NCBI RefSeq assembly: GCF_000348985.1
Contig: NC_035923.1
Location: 930,001-994,000 of the forward strand
Source of the DNA: Huiozyma naganishii CBS 8797
Taxonomy: Eukaryota > Ascomycota > Saccharomycetes > Saccharomycetales > Saccharomycetaceae
Direction: 5' to 3'
DNA: 64,000 nucleotides
The notes under the pieces are model-generated. The model did no database searches. It saw nothing but the letters and a program-made list of their open reading frames with translations, and had not been told where the DNA came from. This document shows positions 25,989 through 35,494 of the stretch, piece by piece; the first letter of the stretch is position 1, and each line of letters starts with the position of its first letter. The position numbers and the translations under genes are program-made.

Positions 25989-28556
25989 ATGAGCGATCCT
26001 GCGGTGCCGTTCCAGGCGGTCGCGCAGTTCGCGTACGAGTCAGAGTTCGAGGACGACCTGAACTTTAAGGCTGGGCAGAAGATCACTGTCACGGCAATCG
26101 AGGATGACGAGTGGTACGCTGGGGAGTACGAGGCAGACGGTGGTACTGTGGCCAGTGGGATCTTCCCGAAGAGTTTTGTCACGGTGGTGACGAAGCAGAC
26201 GGAGGCGCAGGAGGTGCCCGCAGCGCCCGCAGCGCCAGCTGCAGAACCGCAGTCTGACGCCCCTAAGACCACTGCTCCACCCAAGGCCACTGCTCTACCC
26301 CAAACCGCTGCATTTCCACCTCCAGAGGCGGTCGGCGGGCCGACACAAGGTGCAGACGTCGACGTCAACGAGTACGCAAGGGAGAAGAAGGATCTCCCCA
26401 AGATGAGTCTCAAAGAGCGGATCGCGCAACTGCAAGAGCAGGAACGGTTGCTCAAGGAGCAAGAAGAGCAGCGTGCTGCAGAACAGCTCCCAGTGGCACA
26501 CGCTGGACAGGTTGCCTCTGTTCAGAGTACCGTGGAACGCAGATTGTCTGCGTCGATGTCGCTTCGCAGCGGCGGGGAACCTGCTGAGTCCAGTGTGCAG
26601 GCCTCTGAAACCGTTGTGCACGTCGAAACGGGTCCTGGGGATGCCGAAGAAAGTAGTAGCAGTGGTGATGCGGAGACAGGTGGCGATGATGGTGGGGAAA
26701 GTGCTGCTCCTGCCCCTGCTCCGGCTCCTGCTGCGCTTGCGCCTGCTCCTGCTCCTGATACTCCAGCGGACGGCGAGGCCGAAGAAGACTCTGAGGAGGC
26801 GAGACGCTCCGCGCTGAGGGAGAGAATGGCTAAATTGTCTGGAGCAGGCAGGTTTGGTGGGCCCGTTGGGTTCAACCCGTTCGGTGGGCCCGCAAGCACT
26901 GCACATGCAGCAAGCACTAAAGAGGAGCACCCGCCAGTAGAAAAAGACACAGAACACGAACAAGAGAGCGAACTTGTCAGAGACTTGCCCCAGGCGATCC
27001 CAATAATGCCCTTTGCGGACCCAGCGGCTTTGCCCTTCTTAAAGAAGAGAACAACGGTCGAATCCGCGGAAACTCATGAATCACACGAACATCAGGATGA
27101 ACCAGTGGAACCTGACGCGGACAAAGTGGAAACAGAGGCACCTGCAACAGATGCAGCGGCCCCACCACCAGTCCCCGACACAGCGAGTTCAAACTCGGAG
27201 GATGAAGCAAACGATGAAGCACCACCACAACCACCTTTGTCGAAACCACCGTTCGGGTCGCACGCACACGAGCATGCTGCTGTACCTCCACCTCCTCCTC
27301 CTCCACCACATCACGCACCAACTTCCGCTGTCCCACCAATCCCAGCGCAGCATCACCACAAAGAACCACCGACTCTGTCCCATGGTCTGCCACCGCCACC
27401 ACCTCCACCGATCCCCCCAGTGGAACTCCCAGAGGAACTGGCTGAAAGCGCAGCGCCCCACAGATCGGCCCCATCACCACCTCCACCTCCTCCTCAACCA
27501 CCTGCTGTAGCTTCTGCAATTCCACCGATCGCATCGCATCCACCACCTCCACCACCTCCACCACATGCACCAGAGCAAAATGCAGAAACTGACTTGACAA
27601 GTGGACTTCCACCTGCGCCGCCCGTGCCCCCCGTTCCACCTGTTCCTGCTTTCGCGCCGATGCCCCCCATCCCCGGTGCTCGCCCTGCTATCCCAGGCAC
27701 AGACATCCCGGGGCCCTTCAATGATTTGCCCACAGAGACTGGCGCCCCCGTTCCACCAGTGGTGCCAATGCCAAGCACGGCGACCCCCATCAGAAGAAAC
27801 TCGACGCAGAGGGACCTCACCGCAGTGTTAAACAACTTGGTCGTCCAATTGACCGAAGAGGATCCGTGGTGGGCAGGGAAGACGCCCACGGCTCCAGAGC
27901 AAGTCCAGGCGACCAAGCTTAAGTACGTTCTCGAAGTGGAGGACCACCGCATCACAAGACGCGACGCTGAAACTTGGATCTTCAGGACCGTCTACTTATT
28001 ATTCGAAAACTTCACCGTGCTGAGCTTGGCCCTGGTCTACAAGGAAAGTTCTCCACTGGACACGGCAAAACTGGTCGACCAGAAACTGACTCCCTTCCAC
28101 ACAGCACAGCCGCTGAACGCGTTCTACAACAAGGACATCATCAACCAGTGCCAGGTTGTTGTCAACAGGAACGTCGGCCACGGGTTTGTCTCGGATGTGA
28201 TCCACGGACTGGGTAAGGACGTCGTGCTGCCCATCGGCCACCGCACGTTCGGCGTCCCGATCTTCAGCATCAAGTTCGGCGAACAAACGGACAATAACGC
28301 ACTGGCACAGGTGCAACCGGGCGATGTTTTCGTCGTGCGCAAGGGCAGGTTCGAAAGACACGGTAAAATTGTCGCCCTTGGGGACACGGAACCGTACGTC
28401 GCCATCATCACAGACTTCGACCCGAACAAGAAGAAGCTCAAGGTGGTAGAGGAACGCGACGGCATAGCGACTACCTCGAGCTACAAACTGGGACACTTGC
28501 AAGCTGGCAGGTTGAAGATCTTCAGAGTTGTTCCAAGAAGTTACATTGGCTGGTGA
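25989..28556 (+). CDS. BBC1: SH3-domain actin patch protein Bbc1
   Basis: 855-aa cortical actin patch protein; in S. cerevisiae Bbc1 (1157 aa) binds Las17/WASP and type I myosins and restrains Arp2/3 activation during endocytosis. An SH3 domain covers residues about 5-68, with ALYDY replaced by [13 protein letters not shown], plus WYAGEY and GIFPKSFV. A helical [15 protein letters not shown] segment follows, then acidic low complexity, a long Pro-rich tract (about 410-620, many PPPPPP runs), and a conserved C-terminal domain of about 240 residues ending in YIGW. The frame is open upstream to 25947, but the ATG at 25989 begins the conserved MSDPAVPF. Confidence 0.94.
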   Translation: MSDPAVPFQAVAQFAYESEFEDDLNFKAGQKITVTAIEDDEWYAGEYEADGGTVASGIFPKSFVTVVTKQTEAQEVPAAPAAPAAEPQSDAPKTTAPPKATALPQTAAFPPPEAVGGPTQGADVDVNEYAREKKDLPKMSLKERIAQLQEQERLLKEQEEQRAAEQLPVAHAGQVASVQSTVERRLSASMSLRSGGEPAESSVQASETVVHVETGPGDAEESSSSGDAETGGDDGGESAAPAPAPAPAALAPAPAPDTPADGEAEEDSEEARRSALRERMAKLSGAGRFGGPVGFNPFGGPASTAHAASTKEEHPPVEKDTEHEQESELVRDLPQAIPIMPFADPAALPFLKKRTTVESAETHESHEHQDEPVEPDADKVETEAPATDAAAPPPVPDTASSNSEDEANDEAPPQPPLSKPPFGSHAHEHAAVPPPPPPPPHHAPTSAVPPIPAQHHHKEPPTLSHGLPPPPPPPIPPVELPEELAESAAPHRSAPSPPPPPPQPPAVASAIPPIASHPPPPPPPPHAPEQNAETDLTSGLPPAPPVPPVPPVPAFAPMPPIPGARPAIPGTDIPGPFNDLPTETGAPVPPVVPMPSTATPIRRNSTQRDLTAVLNNLVVQLTEEDPWWAGKTPTAPEQVQATKLKYVLEVEDHRITRRDAETWIFRTVYLLFENFTVLSLALVYKESSPLDTAKLVDQKLTPFHTAQPLNAFYNKDIINQCQVVVNRNVGHGFVSDVIHGLGKDVVLPIGHRTFGVPIFSIKFGEQTDNNALAQVQPGDVFVVRKGRFERHGKIVALGDTEPYVAIITDFDPNKKKLKVVEERDGIATTSSYKLGHLQAGRLKIFRVVPRSYIGW

Positions 28557-28796
28557 TCAACCTAAACACGGGAGGCCGCACGCTCTCTTTACTTCTGCTC
28601 TTTTTATGACTTATGAGGCTGTGAGTGGCTGTGAATCATCTCAATATACACATATAAAGCTACGTTCGAAACTCTTTTCGGTTACCGTTACATTACATAT
28701 TCAGGTATACACAGATATATGTATATATTTGCTACCTTCAACAAAAGAGCCCCACTTCATCGCGAGGTTATCGCTCGATAAGGGACGAACTGCTCA

Positions 28797-29447
28797 ATGA
28801 AGCTCCGATTGCAGTTCCTTGACAACATTAAGCACCTAGCGGGTACCCCTCTGCCCGTAACAGCAAGCAGCTCAGCATCATGCCCGCCGGGCCAACTGCC
28901 GAAGGGTCTACACGGGATAGTTCTGCGAGTGGCCAACCAATGGAATCTGCACTCAAGAGAGTCCCTGGTCTACCAAGGAAAGTACATGTACATGCGGTTC
29001 TTCCCCACTTGGCATTTCCTGTCACTGTTCAGGAAGACCCGCCCCGCTGTCTCGGTCAAATTCAATAAAGAGATGACCTTCCTCAACGAGTGCGGCACCT
29101 ACTTGCAAACAGAGTATGCCAAACGGAAGAGTGTAATCCCTGCAGACTATGCAGTATGGAGGAGGAAGATAACCATGTACGTCAAGAGCGAGTTTATTAG
29201 ACAATGGCGGTCTTTGAACACAACTACCGGTAGCTTTGACGCCAGCGGGGGCACGCCTGTGGGTGTCGCCAAGGACGGCTACTACATCGTGCATTTGTCA
29301 AAGATGCCGAGTAATGACGAACTGCCCGAACTCCAAAGGGAGATCAATGCCGCCGTGACAAGAACTGCCGAGTTGTCATGGGACAGCATCTTGAAAACGA
29401 AGCCAGCGACAACAGATCAGGGCGAGACAGCAACTCCAATTGGGTAG
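28797..29447 (+). CDS. Uncharacterised protein at the PET130 position, probably frameshifted near its 3' end
   Basis: 216-aa reading frame that I do not recognise by sequence. It follows BBC1 on the same strand, exactly where S. cerevisiae has PET130 (YJL023C, needed for respiratory growth), so it may be a divergent Pet130. The body is basic and helical (KYMYMRFFPTWHFLSLFRK, WRRKITMYVKSEFIRQW), consistent with a mitochondrial protein. The last 15 or so residues (TTDQGETATPIG) look unlike a natural end, and a frame offset by one base continues with protein-like sequence to a TAA at 29534-29536. A missing A in the AAAA run at about 29392-29395 would join the two. Either this is a real truncation, a sequencing error, or slippage. 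Confidence 0.7.
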   Translation: MKLRLQFLDNIKHLAGTPLPVTASSSASCPPGQLPKGLHGIVLRVANQWNLHSRESLVYQGKYMYMRFFPTWHFLSLFRKTRPAVSVKFNKEMTFLNECGTYLQTEYAKRKSVIPADYAVWRRKITMYVKSEFIRQWRSLNTTTGSFDASGGTPVGVAKDGYYIVHLSKMPSNDELPELQREINAAVTRTAELSWDSILKTKPATTDQGETATPIG

Positions 29448-29536
29448 ACTCTATAAACGGCAGGTTTAACGTTAAGGCCTTCAATAGACTTTTGAGAGAC
29501 AGCGATGCACCTTATAAAGTGGTTCAGGAGAAGTAA
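29396..29536 (+). pseudogene. Out-of-frame 3' continuation of the gene at 28797
   Basis: In the frame that ends at TAA 29534-29536, codons from about 29396 read through a Ser/Asn/Asp linker into NWVDSINGRFNVKAFNRLL and end in KVVQEK. This has mixed hydrophobic and charged residues in normal proportions and looks like a genuine C-terminus. It has no ATG of its own in a useful place and overlaps the end of the upstream frame. Best read as the displaced tail of the upstream gene. Confidence 0.6.
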
Positions 29537-29714
29537 TTGAAACCAGTTGGTGTATGTTTACATATATCTTACAAACGATATGCTATAAACCAAATTGATG
29601 GCTGCCTCGAAGCGACGACGATCCTACTAACCCGGAAAGGGTTTCAAAACCAATGATACTAGTGCGCATTTATGACGTCTTATGAAGGTGGACAGGGAAG
29701 GGATCCACGGTTTT

Positions 29715-29987
29715 TTATTTACCCTTCCCACCTACCCCGAGCGCTTCCTGTTCCGCTGTCAAAAGCTCCGCACGTTCCCGTCTAGCTCTCAGTTTATCCT
29801 GCTTTTTTTGCTCTTCGAGAAGTTTCTTTGGGTTGACCTTCCTGACACCTTCTTCCCACTTCTTGCTCTCCTCGACTTCCTTTTCAGCACGTTCAGCCTG
29901 TCTCTTCTCATACTCCTGCTTCCGCTTTCTGGCACGGCCCTGTGCCACTTTATGGGCTGTCTCTGAATATCTCTTACCGGATACCAT
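29715..29987 (-). CDS. LSO1: Lso1/Lso2-family ribosome-associated small protein
   Basis: 90-aa highly charged helical protein of the Lso1/Lso2 family (human CCDC124). Lso2 binds the tRNA and mRNA path of idle 80S ribosomes and helps restart translation after starvation; Lso1 is its paralogue linked to iron limitation. Features: basic GKRYSETA start, RARKRKQEYEKRQ helix, SKKWEEG, KKLLEEQKKQDKLRARRER, and the family end LLTAEQEALGVGGKGK. The frame extends upstream to 30077, but the ATG at 29987 gives the family length. It lies next to POL31, as S. cerevisiae LSO1 does, so LSO1 is favoured by position, although function could be Lso2-like. Confidence 0.88.
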   Translation of the reverse strand: MVSGKRYSETAHKVAQGRARKRKQEYEKRQAERAEKEVEESKKWEEGVRKVNPKKLLEEQKKQDKLRARRERAELLTAEQEALGVGGKGK

Positions 29988-30532
29988 TATTATAATTTGC
30001 TGTTCTGTTGTTGTTATGTGATGATGACCTGCCAGGGAGGAAGACACCTTCAGACTACAGATCCATCCTCCCACCAAGGCATCGCAATAATTACCACCTG
30101 CTTATATAATTTATCACCATAAGATTGTCAACACCAAATGGGGTGTCGATCGTGTGCTACTTTCGAACGAGTGCCATTTTTCCATTTTCTGGCACCCTGT
30201 TTTGGCACCCAAGACGTACAGCCCTACGAACACCCAGGCTTTCTAAGACCAAAAATGAGTGGGAAACCCCCCAGTCGATGCGGAGGGTGTCGGGCCCCAC
30301 AGTGTAAAATTAGATCAAAACTCGCGCTGCAACTGGCACGGCAATTCGCATCTCGTTGTGTCGCTGCTCTTTTGTGACGCAGTGAAAGAAGAAACGCGAA
30401 TATAATTTTTTTGCTGCGATCTCTTCATACATACAGTTCTCTCTTGAGTCTGTCACCTTTGGGATCGAGCAGGAAGGTGCAATTGACGTTCCCAAACAGT
30501 CGTTTTCCAGTGGTGTTACGCGATTGGCAATT
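29988..30532. other. Divergent LSO1 / POL31 intergenic region
   Basis: 545 bp. AACGCGAA at 30394-30401 and TACGCGAT at about 30518 contain the ACGCG core of MBF sites, fitting the usual G1/S expression of DNA polymerase delta genes. There are short TTTTT/TATATA tracts but no supported gene. Confidence 0.5.
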
Positions 30533-31966
30533 ATGGATGCTCTGTTGGAAAAGTTCAATGCGGAAAGACCAGGGGATGCTCCGGAACCTGTCAAGAGGCA
30601 TCAGGTAGATGCAAACTTCGATCAGCCGAATCCCTTCGATTTGAAATGGGCAGACAGGGACTACAGCAGCCAGTTCTATCACATGTACCAGTATCGATTG
30701 AACGTTCTGCGCGAAAGGGTTGTTAAAGAGTGTAAGGACAAGTGGGATAATGGGTTCAAGTTGAACGGTCGGCTCGTCGTTCAGAAGGAAAAAGTGCTCG
30801 ATATCCAAGGCAGAGAGCCTTGCTGGTGTGTTGGCACGATATACTGTGAAATGAAGTACAAACCGAATATTTTGGAGGAAGTCGTGAACGACACGTACGG
30901 CGTCCCGGACTTGGTGAAAAGTTACACCGACCCGCAAGGCGAGGACGAAATTATGCTCGAAGACGAGAGTGGGAGGGTTATTCTCGTGGGGGAATACATC
31001 AGAACGACACCCTTTATAACTGGCACCGTGGTCGGGATACTGGGGATGGAGGCAGACCCGGGTACTTTCCAGGTGCTCGATATCTGCTACCCAAGCGCGT
31101 TACCCCAGATACCGCTGCCGCACCCTGTAAGCGAGGACCGTAAAATTGCACTGGTGTCAGGGTTGAATATCAACACAACACAGCCCACGCGTATCACAAG
31201 ACTGAAAATGCTGCAAGAGTACCTGACAGGGTATCTGGACAAGACCGAGTATGTCTCTGAGATCTCGCGTCTGATCGTATGCGGCAATTCGGTCGAATTT
31301 CAGACAGACGACGCGGAGAGAGGGAAATTGACCAAATGCTTGGAAGAGTTCGGTACATTCCTGCGTAACGTCTTGCCCTCTATCCCCGTTGACGTCATGC
31401 CTGGCGCAAATGACCCTAGTGATAAATCTTTGCCCCAACAGCCGCTGCACACTGCTCTGTTTGACGAGTCCATGCGTCCATATTTCAGCGCGGAAAACCG
31501 ACAACTACTAAATCTAATGACAAATCCTTGTTCCTTCTCCCTGAATGGGTGGGATGTACTGGCCATGTCAGGACAGAGTATCAATGATATTTGCAAGTAC
31601 ATCATACCGTACACGAAGGAAGGGAGTGACCCAAACTCGGAGGCATCATCTGAAACGATGCCCACGGACACGACGGAGCACAGGTTGGATTTAATGGAGT
31701 GCACAATGAAGTGGCAAAACATCGCACCAACGGCACCGGACACCCTCTGGTGCTATCCATACAAGAACGACGATCCGTTTATCTTAAAGAGGTGGCCACA
31801 TGTGTACTGTGTGGGTAACCAGCCGGAATTCGGTAGCAGAGTCATTACGATGAATAACGGAGCGAAAATCAAGATGATAGCGATTCCTGAATTCAGCACT
31901 ACAGGTAAGATTGTCCTGCTAAATTTAAAGTCCTTGGATACGGAGGTAGTACGTATAGATATATAG
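30533..31966 (+). CDS. POL31: DNA polymerase delta small subunit Pol31
   Basis: 477-aa B-subunit of DNA polymerase delta (S. cerevisiae 487 aa), which bridges the catalytic subunit and Pol32 in lagging-strand synthesis and also works in polymerase zeta. An N-terminal segment and OB fold (with QGREPCWCVGTIYCEMKYKPN and LEDESGRVILVG) are followed by the inactive calcineurin-like phosphodiesterase domain (IALVSGLNI, MPGANDPSDKSLPQQPLH, LMECTMKWQNIAPTAPDTLWCYP). The frame opens at a TTG nine bases earlier; MDALLEKFN at 30533 matches the family start. Downstream lies tRNA-Ser, where synteny breaks. Confidence 0.97.
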   Translation: MDALLEKFNAERPGDAPEPVKRHQVDANFDQPNPFDLKWADRDYSSQFYHMYQYRLNVLRERVVKECKDKWDNGFKLNGRLVVQKEKVLDIQGREPCWCVGTIYCEMKYKPNILEEVVNDTYGVPDLVKSYTDPQGEDEIMLEDESGRVILVGEYIRTTPFITGTVVGILGMEADPGTFQVLDICYPSALPQIPLPHPVSEDRKIALVSGLNINTTQPTRITRLKMLQEYLTGYLDKTEYVSEISRLIVCGNSVEFQTDDAERGKLTKCLEEFGTFLRNVLPSIPVDVMPGANDPSDKSLPQQPLHTALFDESMRPYFSAENRQLLNLMTNPCSFSLNGWDVLAMSGQSINDICKYIIPYTKEGSDPNSEASSETMPTDTTEHRLDLMECTMKWQNIAPTAPDTLWCYPYKNDDPFILKRWPHVYCVGNQPEFGSRVITMNNGAKIKMIAIPEFSTTGKIVLLNLKSLDTEVVRIDI

Positions 31967-32167
31967 TAAACCCGCATCCTACACGCTTACGTGTAAAACA
32001 CAGTCAAGACCTTATTTTTTTTCCACTTGTTTTTTTTTTTGATTTTTTTTTCTTTGTGTGATTTTCGTGTCAAAAATGAAACGGGATGCCCGCTTGTTGT
32101 CACTGCGGTTAATGTACCGGGAGTTACAGAGGAAGAACAGCGTAGTGCTGGGAAGGCAAAAAAGTAA

Positions 32168-32249
32168 CGACAACTGCAGGATTCGAACCTGCGCGGGCAG
32201 AGCCCAAAAGATTTCTAATCTTACGCCTTAACCACTCGGCCAAATTGCC
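32168..32249 (-). tRNA. tRNA-Ser (anticodon AGA)
   Basis: 82-nt class II tRNA. The strand reads GGCAATTTGGCCGAGTGG at the 5' end (A box), anticodon loop TTAGAAA with AGA, a long variable arm, and GGTTCGAATCC as B box. The acceptor stem pairs 7/7 allowing G-U, with discriminator G. A T6 Pol III terminator follows. It is identical to the copy at 59848 on the other strand. It lies at the synteny break between POL31 and RNR2. Confidence 0.97.
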
Positions 32250-32724
32250 TTGATGAATTGGTCTTGAATTTTTGGATCTTCAGATTTTGCTGGGGAGTCA
32301 TTCAAGGGTATAAGGACTAGACGGTTAAGGTTCTTGAAGAAAGTAGCAACGGCAAATATACTGCTTGTAAAGCCTTCTCGTTCTGTACTAGCGCTTAAGC
32401 TAGGGTTTCTACGAAGTTGCAATTGAAAACATGCCTGTGATCTGCACGTCTCGAAAAAATCGATGGATGCGGCAAACTGTACCTTGTGCCAGATTAAAGA
32501 GGAAGGGCTGCTAGAATAAATGTTGAATTTTCAGTAAACCTGACATAGTCAGTTACAAGACCCAATGACCAGAACATTTAATGGCCGCCACATCCTCCAT
32601 CCCCATAGCGTAGGGGCACCGGCCACGTCGCTGCGTCTACGTTCCACCCCAAAGCGTGAACAGCAACTACAGTGAGGCGACGCGACGCCTCCCCCGCAAC
32701 ACCCAGTTTTCCATGCACACCACC

Positions 32725-33045
32725 GTTGCCATGACTTCCTCCCGCGCCAGCTTCGCGTATCCGTGGCGACCAGTAACCATAACAACCGTTTCCATGGGAA
32801 ACCAAAAAGAAACACAGCAACAAAAAGAAAAAAGAAAAAAAAGAAAAGAAAAAGACAAAACAGCTCGTTTGCCTAAAACAAATACTCTCTCCGCCCCTTC
32901 CTTCGCGCTTCTCTCCTGCGGCTGTTTCTGGGCACCGTATTACCTGATTCTGTCGTTTCTTTTTATTTTCCTATTCTGGAAGCAGTGCTATCTCGCATAG
33001 CAACGGGCGCCCGTTGCCTGGTCAACCAGCGGATAACGCGTTGCC
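32725..33045 (+). promoter_or_regulatory. RFX/Crt1-like X-box and MCB cluster upstream of RNR2
   Basis: Elements that resemble the X-box (GTTGCC-N2-GGCAAC) bound by the Rfx1/Crt1 repressor: GTTGCCATGAC at 32725-32735, GTAACCATAACAAC at 32773-32786, GTTTCCATGGGAAAC at 32788-32802, and GTTGCCTGGTCAAC at 33013-33026; a GTTGCC half-site at 33040-33045. An 18-bp perfect palindrome (GCAACGGGC and its complement) spans 33000-33017, and AACGCGTT with an MCB core lies at 33035-33042. In S. cerevisiae Crt1 with Tup1-Ssn6 represses RNR2 until DNA damage. Activity here is inferred. Confidence 0.75.
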
Positions 33046-33488
33046 AGTGGGGGGGCGCGTAACACAGCTATGAGAACTGGCCATCGATGCAGTCTAGATG
33101 AGAGGGGGAGGACAGGCGGGTGTGTATACAGTTGTCGCTAAGTCACAGACTACGTTGTATGTTCCCAGATGTCACATCTCCAGTAAAACGGCGCAGGAAC
33201 GATCCAGAAACCCATTTTTTTCAAAGGAAAAAATTTTCTTTTTTCTTTTTTTTTCTTTTTTTCTTTTTCTTAATGGGAGGTAAAGTGAAAGGTAGAACTT
33301 TGCAATTATTTGATATATAAGCAATTGGAATATTTAGGGAACATTTGAGATGTGATACTTGGTAGTTTAGATAGTTTTCTTGTTGCTTTTTCTTGCTTTT
33401 TGTTTCTAGAAAAACCAACAGGAATTTAGCCACCGTCTATCTTTCCATCCCTTGTTTCTTCTCCTCTCCGCTTTCACTTTAATATAAT

Positions 33489-34676
33489 ATGTCTAAGGAA
33501 ACTCCATCTAAGGCTGCCTCCGCTGCCCTTTCTGATCTGGAATTGAAGGATGCTAGTGCTAACTTGGGGATTGTCCAGGAGGCTGATGACTCCAAAATTG
33601 CAGAGGTCAATGAGAGATTGAGTGAAAGTGCCAAGTCTCACAAACAATACTTGCACTCGCACAGAATTCAACGTCACGCTTTAAAGGAGACTGAGAAGGA
33701 GGAACCAATCATGGTTGGTGACAAAAACAGACACACCGTGTTCCCTATCAAATACCACGAGATCTGGCAGGCGTACAAGAGGGCAGAGGCCTCCTTCTGG
33801 ACCGCTGAGGAGATCGACTTGTCCAAGGATCTTCACGACTGGAACGTCAGAATGAACCCTAACGAGAAATTCTTCATATCCAGAGTCCTCGCCTTTTTTG
33901 CCGCTTCTGATGGGTTGGTCAACGAAAACTTGGTTGAGAATTTCTCCGCTGAGGTCAACATCCCAGAGGCAAAGGCTTTCTACGGGTTCCAAATCATGAT
34001 CGAAAATATCCACTCGGAGACGTACTCCCTACTGATCGACACATACATCAAGGATCCAAAGGAGAGTGAGTTCCTGTTCAACGCCATTGAGACGATCCCA
34101 CAGATTAAAGAGAAGGCAGAGTGGGCTCTAAGATGGATCGGTGACTCCGAGAGTGTTTTCGCTGAGAGATTGGTCGCCTTTGCCGCTATCGAAGGTGTCT
34201 TCTTCTCTGGTTCCTTTGCCTCTATCTTCTGGTTGAAGAAGAGAGGTTTGATGCCAGGTTTGACTTTCTCGAACGAGCTGATCTGCAGAGATGAAGGTTT
34301 GCACACTGACTTCGCCTGCCTATTGTTTGCTCATTTGAAGCACAAGCCAGACCCATCCGTCGTCGAGAGAATAGTCACTGAGGCCGTCGAAATCGAAAAG
34401 AGATATTTCTTGGACGCTTTACCAGTCGCTTTGCTTGGTATGAACGCCGATTTGATGAACCAATACGTTGAATTCGTCGCCGACAGACTGTTGGTTGCAT
34501 TCGGTAACGAGAAGTACTTCAAGGTCGAAAACCCATTCGACTTCATGGAAAACATCTCTCTTGCCGGTAAGACCAACTTCTTCGAGAAGAGAGTCTCCGA
34601 TTACCAAAAGGCTGGTGTCATGGCTCAAGCTACGAAGGAGGAAACTGGTGCCTTCAACTTGCAAGAAGATTTCTAA
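33489..34676 (+). CDS. RNR2: Ribonucleotide reductase small subunit
   Basis: 395-aa R2 subunit of class Ia ribonucleotide reductase, which makes dNTPs. The di-iron/tyrosyl radical site is intact: Glu172 and His175 in ENIHSETY with radical Tyr179, the upstream Asp in [10 protein letters not shown], Glu in NENLVENF, and the second ENIH-like pair in [10 protein letters not shown]. Presence of these residues makes it the catalytic Rnr2 and not the Rnr4 form, which lacks iron ligands. The C-terminal tail ends EDF for docking to the large subunit. Codons are strongly biased to preferred yeast codons, as in highly expressed genes. RNR2-RRN7-APS3 keeps S. cerevisiae order. Confidence 0.98.
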   Translation: MSKETPSKAASAALSDLELKDASANLGIVQEADDSKIAEVNERLSESAKSHKQYLHSHRIQRHALKETEKEEPIMVGDKNRHTVFPIKYHEIWQAYKRAEASFWTAEEIDLSKDLHDWNVRMNPNEKFFISRVLAFFAASDGLVNENLVENFSAEVNIPEAKAFYGFQIMIENIHSETYSLLIDTYIKDPKESEFLFNAIETIPQIKEKAEWALRWIGDSESVFAERLVAFAAIEGVFFSGSFASIFWLKKRGLMPGLTFSNELICRDEGLHTDFACLLFAHLKHKPDPSVVERIVTEAVEIEKRYFLDALPVALLGMNADLMNQYVEFVADRLLVAFGNEKYFKVENPFDFMENISLAGKTNFFEKRVSDYQKAGVMAQATKEETGAFNLQEDF

Positions 34677-35494
34677 GCCTCGTGCACGACTCACTGCGCT
34701 TGCAAAAAATATTTATCACGCCCGTTATACAATTGATAATATATCGATCTATATATTTTTAAAATGACATTATCTCAAATCAATCCTCTTGATTAGGAAT
34801 CGCGATATTGTTACTTAGCAAAAGTAACTTTGTCTCTTCCTCTATTGAAGACTCCGGGAAACAGTGCTTCCCTTGTGTGGGTGATCCAGGTCAAAAAGTT
34901 TCATTGTCCAAAAAAAAATATTCGGGGCATACTGGGAATTGAACCCAGGGCCTCTCACATGTTTGAGTTTTGTTTCCTAAGTTTGCTTAAGAATCGCCCA
35001 AAGCGAGAATCATACCACTAGACCACACGCCCTAATAATTGAAATTTTGAGATTTCTGGGTGCTGTTGATACATGCAATACCATGAAATTGTCCTTGACG
35101 TGATTTTCCAACAGTACCACTAGGATTAAGCAACATTTAGCACCTATAAATAGCTTCAGCTTAATACAGTATATGGTAGGAGAAGAAAAGAAGTACTCCA
35201 AATAACGCGTGTACTTGAAGTCAACAGTTAGAGTTTCAGGTACGTACTCAACTCCAATAATCATGTCGGGAAAAGAAGTTTCACATGGTGAGAGTTTTTA
35301 CAGTAGAACATACTACTCCCTCTACCTTGATCCCTTTTTCTGGCCCGTAACACCATGGGAAAGTACCTATGCGCAAAGCGGGACGTTTTATTGAGGGAAT
35401 CAGCGTAACTATTGAAAGGAAAATTTTGAGATGTTAAAAAAAAGGCTAAGAAACATGTATACAGAAGAGGATTCCATAACAGAACAGCGAGGCG
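34677..35494. other. RNR2-RRN7 intergenic region
   Basis: 818 bp with tRNA-Pro in the middle. The remaining parts are AT-rich. GAAAATTTTGAGATG at 35419-35433, about 70 bp before the RRN7 ATG, resembles a fused RRPE and weak PAC. No protein gene is supported. Confidence 0.55.
34924..35032 (-). tRNA. tRNA-Pro (anticodon UGG) with 37-nt intron
   Basis: 109-nt precursor. 5' exon 35032-34997 begins GGGCGTGTGGTCTAGTGG (A box) and ends after anticodon TGG and one G; 3' exon 34959-34924 contains GGTTCAATTCC (B box). The 37-nt intron (34996-34960) sits at the canonical place one base 3' of the anticodon. The anticodon stem closes as CTCGC/GTGAG with one G-U. A T9 terminator follows. S. cerevisiae tRNA-Pro(UGG) genes also have an intron here. 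Confidence 0.95.

Larger units (their letters stand above)
31967..33488. other. POL31-RNR2 intergenic region
   Basis: 1.5 kb holding tRNA-Ser and the RNR2 regulatory region. T-rich runs follow POL31 (32010-32060). After the tRNA, a purine tract (32804-32870) and a 33213-33271 T-rich tract flank the RFX/MCB-like cluster; such poly(dA:dT) tracts favour nucleosome-free promoters. On the minus strand 32536-32228 there is an open frame of about 100 codons without any ATG that runs into the tRNA; it is not called as a gene. Confidence 0.6.

Noticed and set aside
32228..32536. Minus-strand open frame of about 100 codons with a protein-like stretch next to tRNA-Ser.
   Set aside because: It has no ATG, ends inside the tRNA gene, and no convincing splice acceptor with branch site was found upstream.
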